Assembly (NCBI RefSeq): GCF_021044625.1
Contig: NZ_CP087999.1
Span: 2,832,001 to 2,896,000, forward strand
Source of the DNA: Geomonas sp. RF6
GTDB taxonomy: Bacteria > Desulfobacterota > Desulfuromonadia > Geobacterales > Geobacteraceae
DNA: 64,000 bases
Direction of reading: 5' to 3'
Under the pieces are notes generated by a model. It made no database searches. It was not told where the DNA came from and worked only from the letters and a program-made list of their open reading frames with translations. Shown piece by piece: positions 16,952 through 26,038 of this stretch. The position numbers and the translations under genes were made by a program. Numbering within the stretch: the first letter of the stretch is position 1; every line of letters begins with the position of its first letter.

Positions 16952-17659
16952 TTACTTCACCCCGACATAGACGGTGGCGATGCCGCCGGTCAGGTCGTAG
17001 TGCTTTACGTCGCTGAACCCCGCCTCCTTCATGATCCCCTTGAAATCCTCGCGGGAGGGGAACTCCAGGACGGAATCGGGGAGGTACTTGTAGGCGCTGA
17101 AGCGGGAGAACATGCCGCCGATCAGCGGCAGCACCTTCAGGAAGTAGAAGTTGTACAGCGAGCTGAAGACCGGTGCGGTCGGCTTGGAGAATTCCAGCAC
17201 CACGATCCTCCCCCCCTTGCGGATGACACGCTGCATCTCGGTCAGCCCCTTCTTCCTGTCCACCACGTTTCTGATTCCGAAGGCGATGGTGGCCGCCTCG
17301 AACGTCTCATCCGGATAGGGAATGTCCTCGCACGGCGCAACCTGCAGCGCGATCCGCTCTTCCAGCCCGGCCTGTTGCACCTTCACGCGCCCGAGTTCCA
17401 CCATTTCGGGGCAGAAGTCGACACCTACGATGCTGACATCGGAAGCGGTGCGGGAGGCTATCTCCAGCGCCACGTCGCCGGTCCCGGTGGCGACGTCGAG
17501 GACGCGGCCGGTTTTGGCGACCCCGATCTGCTTCACCGCGAAGCGGCGCCAGCGCTGGTCGATCCCCAGGGAGAGGAGTCTGTTCAGCAGATCGTAACGC
17601 GGGGCGATGGCGCCGAACATGGCGCGGATCCGCTCCCCTTTCTCGGTGAGTGCGTACAT
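16952..17659 (-). CDS. ubiE: Demethylmenaquinone methyltransferase
   Basis: 235 residues. Final C-methylation of the quinone ring; in an anaerobe of this type the product is menaquinone (MenG role). The typical start EKGERIRAMFGAIAPRYDLLNRLLS, SAM motif VLDVATGTGDVALEIA and the C-terminal FPSREDFKGIMKEAGF are all present. The frame is open to 17842, but ATG 17659 begins the conserved sequence with GGTAGG 5 bases upstream. A UbiB-like gene is present at 30430 but no other quinone genes are nearby. Confidence 0.93.
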   Translation of the reverse strand: MYALTEKGERIRAMFGAIAPRYDLLNRLLSLGIDQRWRRFAVKQIGVAKTGRVLDVATGTGDVALEIASRTASDVSIVGVDFCPEMVELGRVKVQQAGLEERIALQVAPCEDIPYPDETFEAATIAFGIRNVVDRKKGLTEMQRVIRKGGRIVVLEFSKPTAPVFSSLYNFYFLKVLPLIGGMFSRFSAYKYLPDSVLEFPSREDFKGIMKEAGFSDVKHYDLTGGIATVYVGVK

Positions 17660-17826
17660 TTTTCCTACCTTTTTAATTTTTAAAATGGTATAAATTCTAG
17701 CTCGTTTCGAGCCCGGAGACCCCGGCAAAGGTTGATCTTTAGCATAAAGCGCTACAGCTTGCCAGCAAAAACTATCCCCCTTCACCCCCGTGACAAGGGA
17801 GCTTCGCAGTCTTTCCGCACCCTTTC

Positions 17827-19017
17827 TTGCCACCCTCCACACTCGCCGAGGTGAACCAGGTGCTGCCGCAGATCCGCCCCCAGGACATCGCCGACATTCT
17901 GATCATGGCCTTTCTGGTCTACCAGCTCTACAGCTGGTTCAAGGACACGAAGGCGCTGCAGGTCTTCATCGGGGTCCTCTTCCTCGGGATCCTCTACTTC
18001 GCCACGAAGAACCTCGGGCTTTTCATGACGAGCTGGATCCTGCAGGAACTGGGCACCGTCCTCTTCGTCTTGCTGATCGTGGTCTTCCAGGCGGAGATCC
18101 GCCAGGCGCTGTACCGCTTCAGCCTGCTGCGCACCTTTATCGGACGCCCGACCGCCTCTCTCAGTATGGATCTGGGGGAGCTGTGCGACACGATCCTTAC
18201 CTTCGCCGGCGAGCGTGTCGGCGCCCTCATCGTCTTCCAGCGCGAGGAGCCGCTGGACGAGCATGTGCTGCACGGAGTCGGTCTGGACAGCGTGGTGACC
18301 GGGCCGCTGCTGACTTCCATCTTCAACGTGCAGAGCCCGTTGCACGACGGCGCCGTCCTCATCAGGGAGAACCGCCTGGCCCTCGCCTCCTGCCACCTCC
18401 CCCTGTCGGTGAACGCGGACATCCCGCAGTACTACGGGACGAGGCACCGTGCGGCGCTGGGCCTCTCGGAGCGCTCCGACGCAGTCGTCGTGGTGGTTTC
18501 GGAGGAGAGGGGGGAGGTCTCCCTTTCCGTCGGCGGCACCCTGGAGACGGTCGATAGCAGCACGGCGCTGCGGGAGCGCCTCTCCTCCCTTCTTCTGTCG
18601 TCGGGTGAGGCGAGGCGCGTGGGGCTCGCGGGGATGCTCTTTCGCAACTTCTGGCAGAAGCTCGGTGTCGTGCTCCTGGTCTTCGTCTGCTGGGTACTGA
18701 TCACCTTCCGCCACGGTGAGATTCTGAGCGTGAACGCGCCGGTGAAGTTCCACAACCTCCCGGACGGCCTCGCGCTGACGCGCAGCACACCTGACGAGGT
18801 GGAAGTGCAGCTGAAGTCCTTCTCCACCCTCGTCGCCTCCCCGAAGGAGCTGAACGTCTCCGTTGATCTCGATCTTTCCCGCACGAAGGAGGGGGTGAAC
18901 ATCCTGCAGATCAGGAAGGAAGATATCAAGCTTCCGCCGGGGCTCTCGGTTGCTGGGGTGCCGCGCTCGCCGGTGCGGGTGACAGTGGAGAAACGTCCGC
19001 GCAGGGGCGCGCCGTAG
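17827..19017 (+). CDS. cdaA: Diadenylate cyclase CdaA fused to a YbbR-like domain
   Basis: 396 residues. Makes cyclic di-AMP from ATP. Three N-terminal membrane helices (about 21-39, 43-60, 70-88), then the DAC domain with the catalytic DGA motif (174-176, SPLHDGAVLI) and RHR motif (206-208, GTRHRAALGLSE). After a fourth membrane helix (about 277-292) comes one extracytoplasmic YbbR-like domain to the end. In Firmicutes the YbbR part is a separate protein, CdaR, that regulates CdaA; here cyclase and partner are one chain. The start is uncertain: TTG 17827 and GTG 17851 are both possible and neither has a strong Shine-Dalgarno. Confidence 0.9.
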   Translation: MPPSTLAEVNQVLPQIRPQDIADILIMAFLVYQLYSWFKDTKALQVFIGVLFLGILYFATKNLGLFMTSWILQELGTVLFVLLIVVFQAEIRQALYRFSLLRTFIGRPTASLSMDLGELCDTILTFAGERVGALIVFQREEPLDEHVLHGVGLDSVVTGPLLTSIFNVQSPLHDGAVLIRENRLALASCHLPLSVNADIPQYYGTRHRAALGLSERSDAVVVVVSEERGEVSLSVGGTLETVDSSTALRERLSSLLLSSGEARRVGLAGMLFRNFWQKLGVVLLVFVCWVLITFRHGEILSVNAPVKFHNLPDGLALTRSTPDEVEVQLKSFSTLVASPKELNVSVDLDLSRTKEGVNILQIRKEDIKLPPGLSVAGVPRSPVRVTVEKRPRRGAP

Positions 19018-19044
19018 GCGCCGCAGACGGTATTTCAGGTAGTT

Positions 19045-19080
19045 GAGGCCGCGGCGGCAGCGCTTGCGGCCTCTTTTTTT
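19045..19080 (+). terminator. Intrinsic terminator after cdaA
   Basis: Stem GAGGCCGC (19045-19052) with GCGGCCTC (19066-19073) followed by seven T. Confidence 0.9.
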
Positions 19081-19111
19081 GCGCGGCCTCCCCCTCATGA
19101 GGAGTTAACTG

Positions 19112-19140
19112 TTGACAGTGGTGGGAAATTGTTATATAAA
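19112..19140 (+). promoter_or_regulatory. Sigma70-type promoter of the LysM-NlpC/P60 gene
   Basis: TTGACA at 19112-19117, 17 bp spacer, TATAAA at 19135-19140, giving a leader of about 35 bases. No ydaO-type cyclic di-AMP riboswitch fits in the short leader. Confidence 0.65.
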
Positions 19141-19181
19141 CTTGTCGCCATGCGTATTGTTTTAAAACAAAAGGGGGGCGC

Positions 19182-20219
19182 ATGAAACATTGCCTACGAC
19201 TTTTATATTTGTGCACAATCCTTCTGATCTTCCCTTCCCTGGCTCTCGCCTCAAAGACCCATCGCGTTAAAAAGCACGAAACCGTTTACTCACTCGCGAA
19301 GAAGTATCACGTCTCTGTAGAGGAGCTGAAGGCTGCCAATAATATCGTCGGGGACCACATCAAGGCCCGCACCGTTCTCGTCATTCCTCCGCGCACCGTC
19401 GCTGCTCCGGCACGCGTCAGCAACACCTACAAAGTCAAAAAGAGTGAGTCCCTCGCGAAGATCGCCCGGAAGACCGGCGTCTCCGTCGCCGAGCTGAAGC
19501 GTCTCAATGGCGCCATCGGCAAGAAGGTGGCGGCAGGGAAGGTCCTCGTGCTGCGCGAGAGCAGCGTCGCTGTGGAAGAAGCGGCAGCTCCGAAGGTCGC
19601 GTCTGTGAAGAAGCTGCAGCTGCGCCACCCCGATCTTTTCAGCGACAGGGACTACGAGCAGAGCCTCCAGGAGCTGGCGGAGCTTGAGCCGGAGGCGCAG
19701 GTCGACCTCAGGAAGAACACGGAGCTCAAGGTCGACAACGTGCGCGAGCTGAAGCGCGCGGCGTACGGCTTTCTCGGCACCCGTTACCGTTTCGGCGGCA
19801 CCTCCAGGACCGCGGGGATCGACTGCTCCGGATTCGTGCAGAAAGTCTTTCGCGATCTGTCGGTATCGTTGCCGCGCACCGCGCGTGAGCAGTTCGAGGT
19901 CGGCAACCCGGTCGCTCCGGGGGACCTGCAAAAGGGTGACCTGATCTTTTTCAGCACCTACGCGCCGTACGCATCGCACGTGGGGATCTATCTCGGCAAC
20001 AGCAAGATGATCCATGCCTCCAGCCGCGATCACCGCGTCGTCATCTCCCCCATGAACACCCCGTACTACCGCTCCCGCTTCCTGGGCGCCAAGCGCATCG
20101 CGAAGGTCAATCCGGACGTGTTCAAGCTCGACGACCTGATCCTCGGGGTTGAGGAGGAGCAGGAGGAAGATGCGAGCCAGAACGATGCCCTCGGCCTGAA
20201 CGGCGGCGACGAGCAGTAA
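19182..20219 (+). CDS. Peptidoglycan endopeptidase with two LysM and an NlpC/P60 domain
   Basis: 345 residues. Signal peptide 1-24. LysM repeats at about 27-69 and 82-124 bind peptidoglycan. The C-terminal NlpC/P60 cysteine peptidase has C215 (GIDCSGFV), H266 (SHVGIYLG) and H278 (MIHAS), so it should cut peptide bonds in the stem peptides, in the periplasm. The last 30 residues are acidic and low-complexity. RBS AAGGGGGG lies directly before the ATG. It follows cdaA, and c-di-AMP is elsewhere linked to wall turnover, but it has its own promoter. Confidence 0.92.
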   Translation: MKHCLRLLYLCTILLIFPSLALASKTHRVKKHETVYSLAKKYHVSVEELKAANNIVGDHIKARTVLVIPPRTVAAPARVSNTYKVKKSESLAKIARKTGVSVAELKRLNGAIGKKVAAGKVLVLRESSVAVEEAAAPKVASVKKLQLRHPDLFSDRDYEQSLQELAELEPEAQVDLRKNTELKVDNVRELKRAAYGFLGTRYRFGGTSRTAGIDCSGFVQKVFRDLSVSLPRTAREQFEVGNPVAPGDLQKGDLIFFSTYAPYASHVGIYLGNSKMIHASSRDHRVVISPMNTPYYRSRFLGAKRIAKVNPDVFKLDDLILGVEEEQEEDASQNDALGLNGGDEQ

Positions 20220-20245
20220 CCGGTTCAACCATGATGCAGCAAAGG

Positions 20246-20276
20246 AATCCGGCCCGCAGAGGGCCGGATTTTTTTA
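20246..20276 (+). terminator. Intrinsic terminator
   Basis: Stem AATCCGGCCC/GGGCCGGATT with loop GCAGA and a T run, 27 bases after the NlpC/P60 stop. Confidence 0.9.
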
Positions 20277-20287
20277 TGCCCCGATAT

Positions 20288-20483
20288 GGGGACTGGCTCC
20301 TTTGTTAAAAGGTGCCTGTCCCCCTCCCCCCTCAAGGCGGGCGGCACATTCCGGATGACCCTGCCGCGCGGGTGGCGTACACTCAAGACGGCCGCACTTG
20401 TTATCACTATAAAGGGGGACAGGCACCTGCGGAGCCAGTCCCCGTGCATGGAAGGGGGCAGGCACCTGCGGAGCCGGTCCCCC
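20288..20483. repeat. Cluster of GGGGAC-AGGCACC repeat units
   Basis: Three units of a 30-38 bp repeat: one inverted (20288-20325, GGGGACTGGCTCC...GGTGCCTGTCCCC) and two direct (20414-20443 and 20454-20483, GGGGACAGGCACC...GGAGCC-GTCCCC). A further unit is at 53184-53214. The last unit ends 11 bases before the radical SAM start. The space between units holds nothing recognisable. Confidence 0.75.
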
Positions 20484-20494
20484 TGGGATCTAAG

Positions 20495-22135
20495 ATGAAA
20501 GTACTACTAGCCTACAAGTCAGACCCAGCCGGAGCGCAGGATCCTTTTACCTCGCTTCTCCCTGTGGGGCTCGTATCGCTGCACGGGGTGCTCCTGAAGG
20601 ATGGGCACGAGGCGACCCTTGCCAACTTCTCGCGGACGGGGTGGGGAAAGATCCGCTCCCACTTGCTGCGGGTGAAGCCTCAAGTGGTGGGGATCTCGCA
20701 GTTCACGCACAACCGCCACGAATCGCTGCGACTGGCACGGTTGGTAAAGGAGCTCCTCCCCGGCGCCTTCGTCATCCTCGGCGGCCCCCACGCCACACAT
20801 ACCGCCGAGGCGACCCTCGCGAGGAACGTCGAGGTGGACTGCGTCGTACTGGGAGAGGGGGAGGGGGCTATGATGGAGCTCCTCTCGGTACTCTCCGGGA
20901 AGGGGGACCTCTCTTCCGTGGCGGGAATCGCCTGCCGTGCGGGGGCGCATGTCCGCTGCACCTCGCCGCGGGAGCCGATAGCCGATCTGGACGCGCTCCC
21001 TTTCCCGGGAGAGATCTCCGGGGAGAGGATCGGGGTGGACTACCGGCGCCAGCTGGAGTTTGTCATCACCTCGCGCGGGTGCCCCGCCTCCTGCCTCTTC
21101 TGTTCTTCCCCCCTTTTCTGGGGGCGAGGGGTGCGCTTCCGATCCCCAGCCTCCATCGTTGCCGAAATCCGCTCCATACGCGACCGCTACGGCCTTATCT
21201 ACTTCTCCTTCAGGGACGACACCTTCACTGTCCGTCGAGAGCGTGTGCTGGAGTTTTGCCGCCTTCTGGAGGAGGAGCGGCTCCATATCATGTGGAACTG
21301 CCAGTCCCGGGTGAACGCCGTCGACCAGGAGATGGTCGCCGCCATGAAGCGTGCGGGGTGCGAGTGTATCCAGTTCGGGGTGGAGTCCGGCTCTCCGGCG
21401 ATGCTGAAGGCGCTGGGGAAGAGGATCACGCCGGCGGACGTGGAGCGGGCGGCGCGGATGGTGCGCGCGGTCGGTATCAACATGTCGGTCTACCTCATCA
21501 CCGGTATTCCCGGGGAGGGGGAGGAGGACCTGCAACAGACGCTCTCTCTGGTGGAGCGTATCCGTCCCCAGGACGGGCAGGTCTCGCCGCTTGTGTACTA
21601 CCCCGGGACGGAGCTCTTCGGAACCGCTGTGCAGGAGAAGAGGGTCTCGGAGTTGCTCTTCGAGGCGGCGGAAGGGGAAGGGTTTCCGCTGCGCAGCGAC
21701 CCCTTCGTGGAGCGCTCCAGGAGCTCCCTCCTGAAGGGGCTGGAGAAGGGGGGCGCGCGCGGGCGCTTCGGCGCGAAGGACTTCGCCGCCCACCACAGGG
21801 CGACCGGCTACTCCGCGGTGACCCAGATGCTCATGGGGGAGGCGCTGGAGGAAGAGGGGGACAGGAAGGGTGCCGAGAAGGCGTACCGGGAGATCGTGAA
21901 GCAGCAGCCGGAACATCCGTGGGGGTGGCTTCTTCTCGCCGCCCTGCACGAGAGCCACGGGGAGTACCGCCAGGCAAAGGAGGGGTATCAGAGGCTTCTG
22001 GCCCTGGTGCCGAAGCACCTCCCTGCGCTGGCAGCGCTCGGCGAGCTCTCCATGTCTCTCGGGGAGCGCAGGGACGGGGAGCGCTACCTGGCGCTCGCGG
22101 CGGAGTTGGAGAAGGAGGGGGGCGCCGGCCGCTAG
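20495..22135 (+). CDS. B12-binding-type radical SAM protein with C-terminal TPR repeats
   Basis: 546 residues. N-terminal cobalamin-binding-like Rossmann domain (about 1-150, ILGGPHATHTAEATL, VVLGEGEGAMMELL). The radical SAM core has C196-x3-C200-x2-C203 (GCPASCLFC). The last 100 residues carry TPR repeats (GDRKGAEKAYREIVKQQPEHPWGWLLLAALHESHGEYRQA), which suggests a protein partner. The usual base-off cobalamin DxHxxG is not visible in the N-terminal domain. The substrate is unknown. The start ATG 20495 begins the conserved part; its Shine-Dalgarno is weak (GGGATC). The upstream open frame comes from the repeats. Confidence 0.82.
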   Translation: MKVLLAYKSDPAGAQDPFTSLLPVGLVSLHGVLLKDGHEATLANFSRTGWGKIRSHLLRVKPQVVGISQFTHNRHESLRLARLVKELLPGAFVILGGPHATHTAEATLARNVEVDCVVLGEGEGAMMELLSVLSGKGDLSSVAGIACRAGAHVRCTSPREPIADLDALPFPGEISGERIGVDYRRQLEFVITSRGCPASCLFCSSPLFWGRGVRFRSPASIVAEIRSIRDRYGLIYFSFRDDTFTVRRERVLEFCRLLEEERLHIMWNCQSRVNAVDQEMVAAMKRAGCECIQFGVESGSPAMLKALGKRITPADVERAARMVRAVGINMSVYLITGIPGEGEEDLQQTLSLVERIRPQDGQVSPLVYYPGTELFGTAVQEKRVSELLFEAAEGEGFPLRSDPFVERSRSSLLKGLEKGGARGRFGAKDFAAHHRATGYSAVTQMLMGEALEEEGDRKGAEKAYREIVKQQPEHPWGWLLLAALHESHGEYRQAKEGYQRLLALVPKHLPALAALGELSMSLGERRDGERYLALAAELEKEGGAGR

Positions 22136-22164
22136 CCGCCCCTCCGGCAACTCAAAAAGCACAA

Positions 22165-22200
22165 AAAAAGGGCGAAACCTCTGCAGGTTTCGCCCATTTC
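22165..22200 (-). terminator. Intrinsic terminator of the NrfJ-like lipoprotein gene
   Basis: Stem GGGCGAAACC/GGTTTCGCCC with a run of seven T on the minus strand. On the plus strand the T run is poor, so it mainly ends the lipoprotein transcript and may weakly end the radical SAM gene. Confidence 0.85.
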
Positions 22201-22220
22201 ATTACAGCGATAACTTTTCG

Positions 22221-22634
22221 TTACTTGTTGACAGCCAGGCCCGGCGCGAAGATGATCTTGTCGAAGGTGCGCTTGAGGGTCTTGCTGGAGAAATTGATCA
22301 TCGGCGGAGAATCCGGGAACTCGACGGTATCCCCAACCTTCACCGGGGTCTGCATTACTGCTACCCACAGCTTCTGGCCGTTCTCGTCCACCTGGACATA
22401 GGTGTAGCCGGCGGCGTCCATCGTCTCTACAACTTTCCCTTTGTGTCCTGCACCCGGCTTAACCTCCTGCGGTTTCAGGCCCGCGTGGGGATTTGTGCCA
22501 GCCGGTACCGCAGGCATCTGCGTAGCTGCGGGGCCTGCCTCCGGGGCACTGGCCTTCGGTGCTTCTTCTTTCTTCTTGCAGCCGACCGCTGAAACGGCAA
22601 CGATTGCCAACAAAACCACGAGAGTCTTCTTCAC
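22221..22634 (-). CDS. Small lipoprotein with OB-like domain (NrfJ-like)
   Basis: 137 residues. Signal peptide with lipobox-like AVGC (cleavage before the Cys at about 19), a Pro/Ala-rich linker and a beta-rich domain GKVVETMDAAGYTYVQVDENGQKLWVAVM, which resembles the NrfJ/OB-fold group found near c-type cytochrome genes. Its role is not established. The start is taken as GTG 22634, since AGGAGG is 6 bases upstream; the ATG at 22640 touches the Shine-Dalgarno and would have no spacing. Confidence 0.65.
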   Translation of the reverse strand: MKKTLVVLLAIVAVSAVGCKKKEEAPKASAPEAGPAATQMPAVPAGTNPHAGLKPQEVKPGAGHKGKVVETMDAAGYTYVQVDENGQKLWVAVMQTPVKVGDTVEFPDSPPMINFSSKTLKRTFDKIIFAPGLAVNK

Positions 22635-22743
22635 AGTCATCCTCCTGATGGAAATAGTATGCGAACCGCTGGGAAAAATAACATACCTTCTCAAGACTTT
22701 ACAATAGAAAAAAGCATGCTAACATCTTGCCCCCATTCCCCCC

Positions 22744-25700
22744 TCAGCGGTCGGTAATGACCTGTCCCATGTTGGAAATCAGGCGGGTCGGCAACTCGAA
22801 CATCCTCTTGAAAATATTGAATACTCCCTTCGCCAGCGACTTCACCGGCACGGCAGTGACCTGCGGGTTGTCGATCTTTCCCTTCGCCTCGAAGTAGGTC
22901 GTGACAAGGGTGCGGTCCTTCCCGGTAAGGACCCACCCGACGACCGGGATGCGGCTCACGATCTTGTCCACCGTCTGCAACGGCTGCACCCCTACGGTCA
23001 GGTCGAGCTCGTCCCTCACCATGTCCACCTTCCCGACGGTAGTCATGTTGATGGCGTTGCTGTCGAGATAGAGATTGCTGGTGGCGGCGACGCCGTCCCT
23101 GATCGCGATGTCACCCGTGATCTTGTTGTACGGCATCCCCCCTGAGACCATGTCCGGGAGCTGGAACTTGAGAAGCTGCGAGACGTTGAGGATGGAGAAT
23201 ATCTTGGAGAGGGTAGCGAACTTGCGGATCGTTCCCTGTTCCACCTTTATCTTCACCGACCCGAGTGCGGTCTTCTTTATGTCGGCGCTGTTCCCCCCGC
23301 GTGCCGTCAGCTCCCCCTGTAAGAAGGCGGTGCCGGTTACCTGCTGCTTTTGCACCCCGAGAGCGTGCATGAGCTTCTCCGCGGAGAGCCTGTGCCCGGT
23401 GAAGCTCGCCTGGTACCGCGGGGAGGCGGAGCCGTTGTCGATGCGGGCTTTGGCCGTGATGTCGCCGTCGAAGGCGGAGAGTTCCACCGGCTGCAGGTAG
23501 AGGATGCGGTCCTCCAGCATGACGGTACCCTTCAGTCGCTTGAAGGGGATGTCGCGCACCTTTCCCGCATCGGCGCTCACGGTAACCTTCAGCGGAGCGC
23601 TGCGCCCTGAGCCGCCGGTGCCGCCGGAGAGCTCGGAGAGGAGCCCCAGGTCCTCCAGTTCCAGGTAAGGGGAGTTCACCGCGAGCTCGACCCGCGGGTG
23701 TTCGAGATCCTGCACGCTTCCCCTCACATTGAGAGGGGACTTGCCAAGCTGCAGGGAGAGCGCGCCGATCTGCAGGTCGTCCTCCCTGAAGGTTACCGTT
23801 CCCTGCACCTTCTCCACTTTCAGCGGTCCCTTCGGGGAAGTGAAGCCGAGATCGGCAACGTCGAGGACCGGTGCCGAAAAGGAGAGCTCCAGGTGTGGCT
23901 TCTTGAATCCCACCAGCGTCCCCTTCCCGTACACTTGGGAGTTGCCGAGGCGCGCGGTGAAGTGGGAGGTCTCGAGGGTGTCGCCGTCGAATCGCAGCGC
24001 GCCGCTCAGTCCGGTGATCACCTTCACCTTCCCCCCCGGGTGCAGCGAGAAGCCGTTCAGGTTGATCTCACCTCCCCAGGAAAGCTGCGAGAGCCCGCTC
24101 CCCTTCCCCTGCACTGCGCCCTGCACCACCCCTGCCGGGCGGTACTTCTTCAGGTCGGGGAGGAGGGGGGCGATCTCCGCCGCCTGGAAGGGGTTGCTCT
24201 TCAGGTCGAGGGTAAGGGAGCCTCCCTTGTCATAGCGGTACAGCGCCGAGCCCTGCACCGAGAGGGGCGCGAGCTGGCAGCTTAGCGAGGAGATCTTCGT
24301 CTCCGTCGGGGAAAGGCTTGCCGAGAAGGAAAGGGTATTGGGGCGCCCCGAGGGCTTCTCGATCTGCGGCAGCCGGAAGGCGGCATGGGTGAGATCCCAC
24401 GTCCCGTTCAGATGATAGAGGGAGGTAAAGCCGGATCCGGTCAGATGGAGCGTGGAGTCCCCCGAAAGGGCGAGCTTCTCACCGCGTCCGGATCCCATGA
24501 GCCAGGCGGCCTCCTGCTGGCGCGGGAGCATCGTCATGGTGAACGGATATCCGGAGGGGACGTCGATCGGATAATCGGTGATCTTCCCCTCGAGGGTGAA
24601 GGGGGAGCCGCCGAATTTGCCGGACATCCCCTTCAGGTTGAAGTCCTTCCCGGAGAGCTCCAGGATCCCCTTGATCTCCGAGAACGCCGGGACGTTCTTC
24701 GCGTAGACCAGCAGGCCGTCCTCTGCGCGCGCCCTGATGTACAGGACGTCGTAGTTCCTCCCCCGCTCCATGTGCAGGATCTGGCTGATCCTGCCGTCGA
24801 GCCGCCCCTCCTCGAGGCGGTAGTTCCCCCCCCGGATCTTCTGCTCGATGAACTCCGCCGGATCCTTCACGATCACGCCGTACGGGATGAACTGGTGGTA
24901 CTGCTGGAAATTGAGGGGCGAGGTGGTGGCTTTCGCGGTGATGCGCAGGTCGCCGGAGTGGATGTCGCTCAGGCGGCAGCTGCCGCGCCCCTGCGCGCCG
25001 TCGACGTTGAGCTTCAGGTTGTCGAAGGAAAGGAAGTCGCGGCCGAGCTCCATCTCGAACCCGAGCCTCGTGAGCTTCGGGGTGAGCGGGGCGTGGAAGA
25101 CCTGCGGGTACTCGAGGAAGAGCCGGGAGACCCGGACCTCCCCTTTAGATTTGAAGGAGTTCAGTTTCCCCTTGAAGGAGCAGTCGAGGGCGAGTTCCCC
25201 GCCGAGCCTGCTGAAGGGGAGGTAGCGACCGTAGTAGGGGAGGAAATGGACCGAATCGATCCCCCCCGTGCGGATCTTCCCGTCCACGAACGTTTCGGTG
25301 AAGCGCTCCCCCTTGGAGGCGAGACGCGCCTTGCCGGAGGCGGAGAGGGGGACGCTCCTGCCCCGGGTCACGAGGGAGGCGACGATCTTGAAGTCGCACG
25401 ATTTGCCGCGGTCGAGGTGCGACAGGGAGAGCTGCGTGTCGCGCAGGGAGGTGACGAGCGGAGCCGCAGCGACTGCGTTGTCGGTAAAGGTAAGGGTGGC
25501 GCCGATTAGCTGCACCCCCTTCACTTTCAGGGAGGGCTGGGGGGAGGGCTTCTCCTCCAGGAGGTCGCTTATGTTGAAGCGTCCGTCTTTTGCGCGGATG
25601 ATCTGCAGCACGGGGCGCTCCAGGACCATCTCCTTCAGCACGACCCTCTTGTACAGGAGGGGGAGTATGGCCACCTTGAAGGTCAGCCGCTGAGTCCGCA

Positions 25701-25953
25701 CGAAGTCGCCGGAGCGGTCGGGCTCGCGGATGGCGACATTGGTGAAGGTGAAGGCGGGGGAGAGCCCGAGGGAAAAGGTGCCCTGCTCGTAGCGCACTTC
25801 CCGCTTCAGGGACTGCTGCACGGAGTCGATGATCTCCCCCCGGTACGTCTCCAGGTTCATGAGACGCTGCACCAGCACCGCGCCACCGGCGATCAGGGCG
25901 ATCGCCAGCACGGCCAGGGAGACGATCGCTATTTTTTTCCTCGTCAGAGGCAT
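22744..25953 (-). CDS. Large AsmA-like protein
   Basis: 1069 residues. One N-terminal membrane helix (about 8-29) then a very long beta-rich periplasmic region. The start of the mature part (LETYRGEIIDSVQQSLKREVRYEQGTFSLGLSPAFTFTNVAI) is the AsmA N-terminal domain, and the last ~200 residues (VKIKVEQGTIRKFATLSKIFSILNVSQLLKF...GDIAIRDGVAATSNLYLDSNAINMTTVGKVDM) are the AsmA-like C-terminal domain of the YhdP/TamB-type lipid-transport superfamily. It may help move phospholipids to the outer membrane. RBS AAGGAG precedes the ATG. It follows the NtrY-like kinase by 85 bp. Confidence 0.85.
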   Translation of the reverse strand: MPLTRKKIAIVSLAVLAIALIAGGAVLVQRLMNLETYRGEIIDSVQQSLKREVRYEQGTFSLGLSPAFTFTNVAIREPDRSGDFVRTQRLTFKVAILPLLYKRVVLKEMVLERPVLQIIRAKDGRFNISDLLEEKPSPQPSLKVKGVQLIGATLTFTDNAVAAAPLVTSLRDTQLSLSHLDRGKSCDFKIVASLVTRGRSVPLSASGKARLASKGERFTETFVDGKIRTGGIDSVHFLPYYGRYLPFSRLGGELALDCSFKGKLNSFKSKGEVRVSRLFLEYPQVFHAPLTPKLTRLGFEMELGRDFLSFDNLKLNVDGAQGRGSCRLSDIHSGDLRITAKATTSPLNFQQYHQFIPYGVIVKDPAEFIEQKIRGGNYRLEEGRLDGRISQILHMERGRNYDVLYIRARAEDGLLVYAKNVPAFSEIKGILELSGKDFNLKGMSGKFGGSPFTLEGKITDYPIDVPSGYPFTMTMLPRQQEAAWLMGSGRGEKLALSGDSTLHLTGSGFTSLYHLNGTWDLTHAAFRLPQIEKPSGRPNTLSFSASLSPTETKISSLSCQLAPLSVQGSALYRYDKGGSLTLDLKSNPFQAAEIAPLLPDLKKYRPAGVVQGAVQGKGSGLSQLSWGGEINLNGFSLHPGGKVKVITGLSGALRFDGDTLETSHFTARLGNSQVYGKGTLVGFKKPHLELSFSAPVLDVADLGFTSPKGPLKVEKVQGTVTFREDDLQIGALSLQLGKSPLNVRGSVQDLEHPRVELAVNSPYLELEDLGLLSELSGGTGGSGRSAPLKVTVSADAGKVRDIPFKRLKGTVMLEDRILYLQPVELSAFDGDITAKARIDNGSASPRYQASFTGHRLSAEKLMHALGVQKQQVTGTAFLQGELTARGGNSADIKKTALGSVKIKVEQGTIRKFATLSKIFSILNVSQLLKFQLPDMVSGGMPYNKITGDIAIRDGVAATSNLYLDSNAINMTTVGKVDMVRDELDLTVGVQPLQTVDKIVSRIPVVGWVLTGKDRTLVTTYFEAKGKIDNPQVTAVPVKSLAKGVFNIFKRMFELPTRLISNMGQVITDR

Positions 25954-26038
25954 TGTGCTCCTTGCGTGGTGAAGGGGATGACTCCCTCACTCCCCGGGCT
26001 CGCTGTCACGGCCCGACGGTTTTCCTTCCCCGCCTTTC

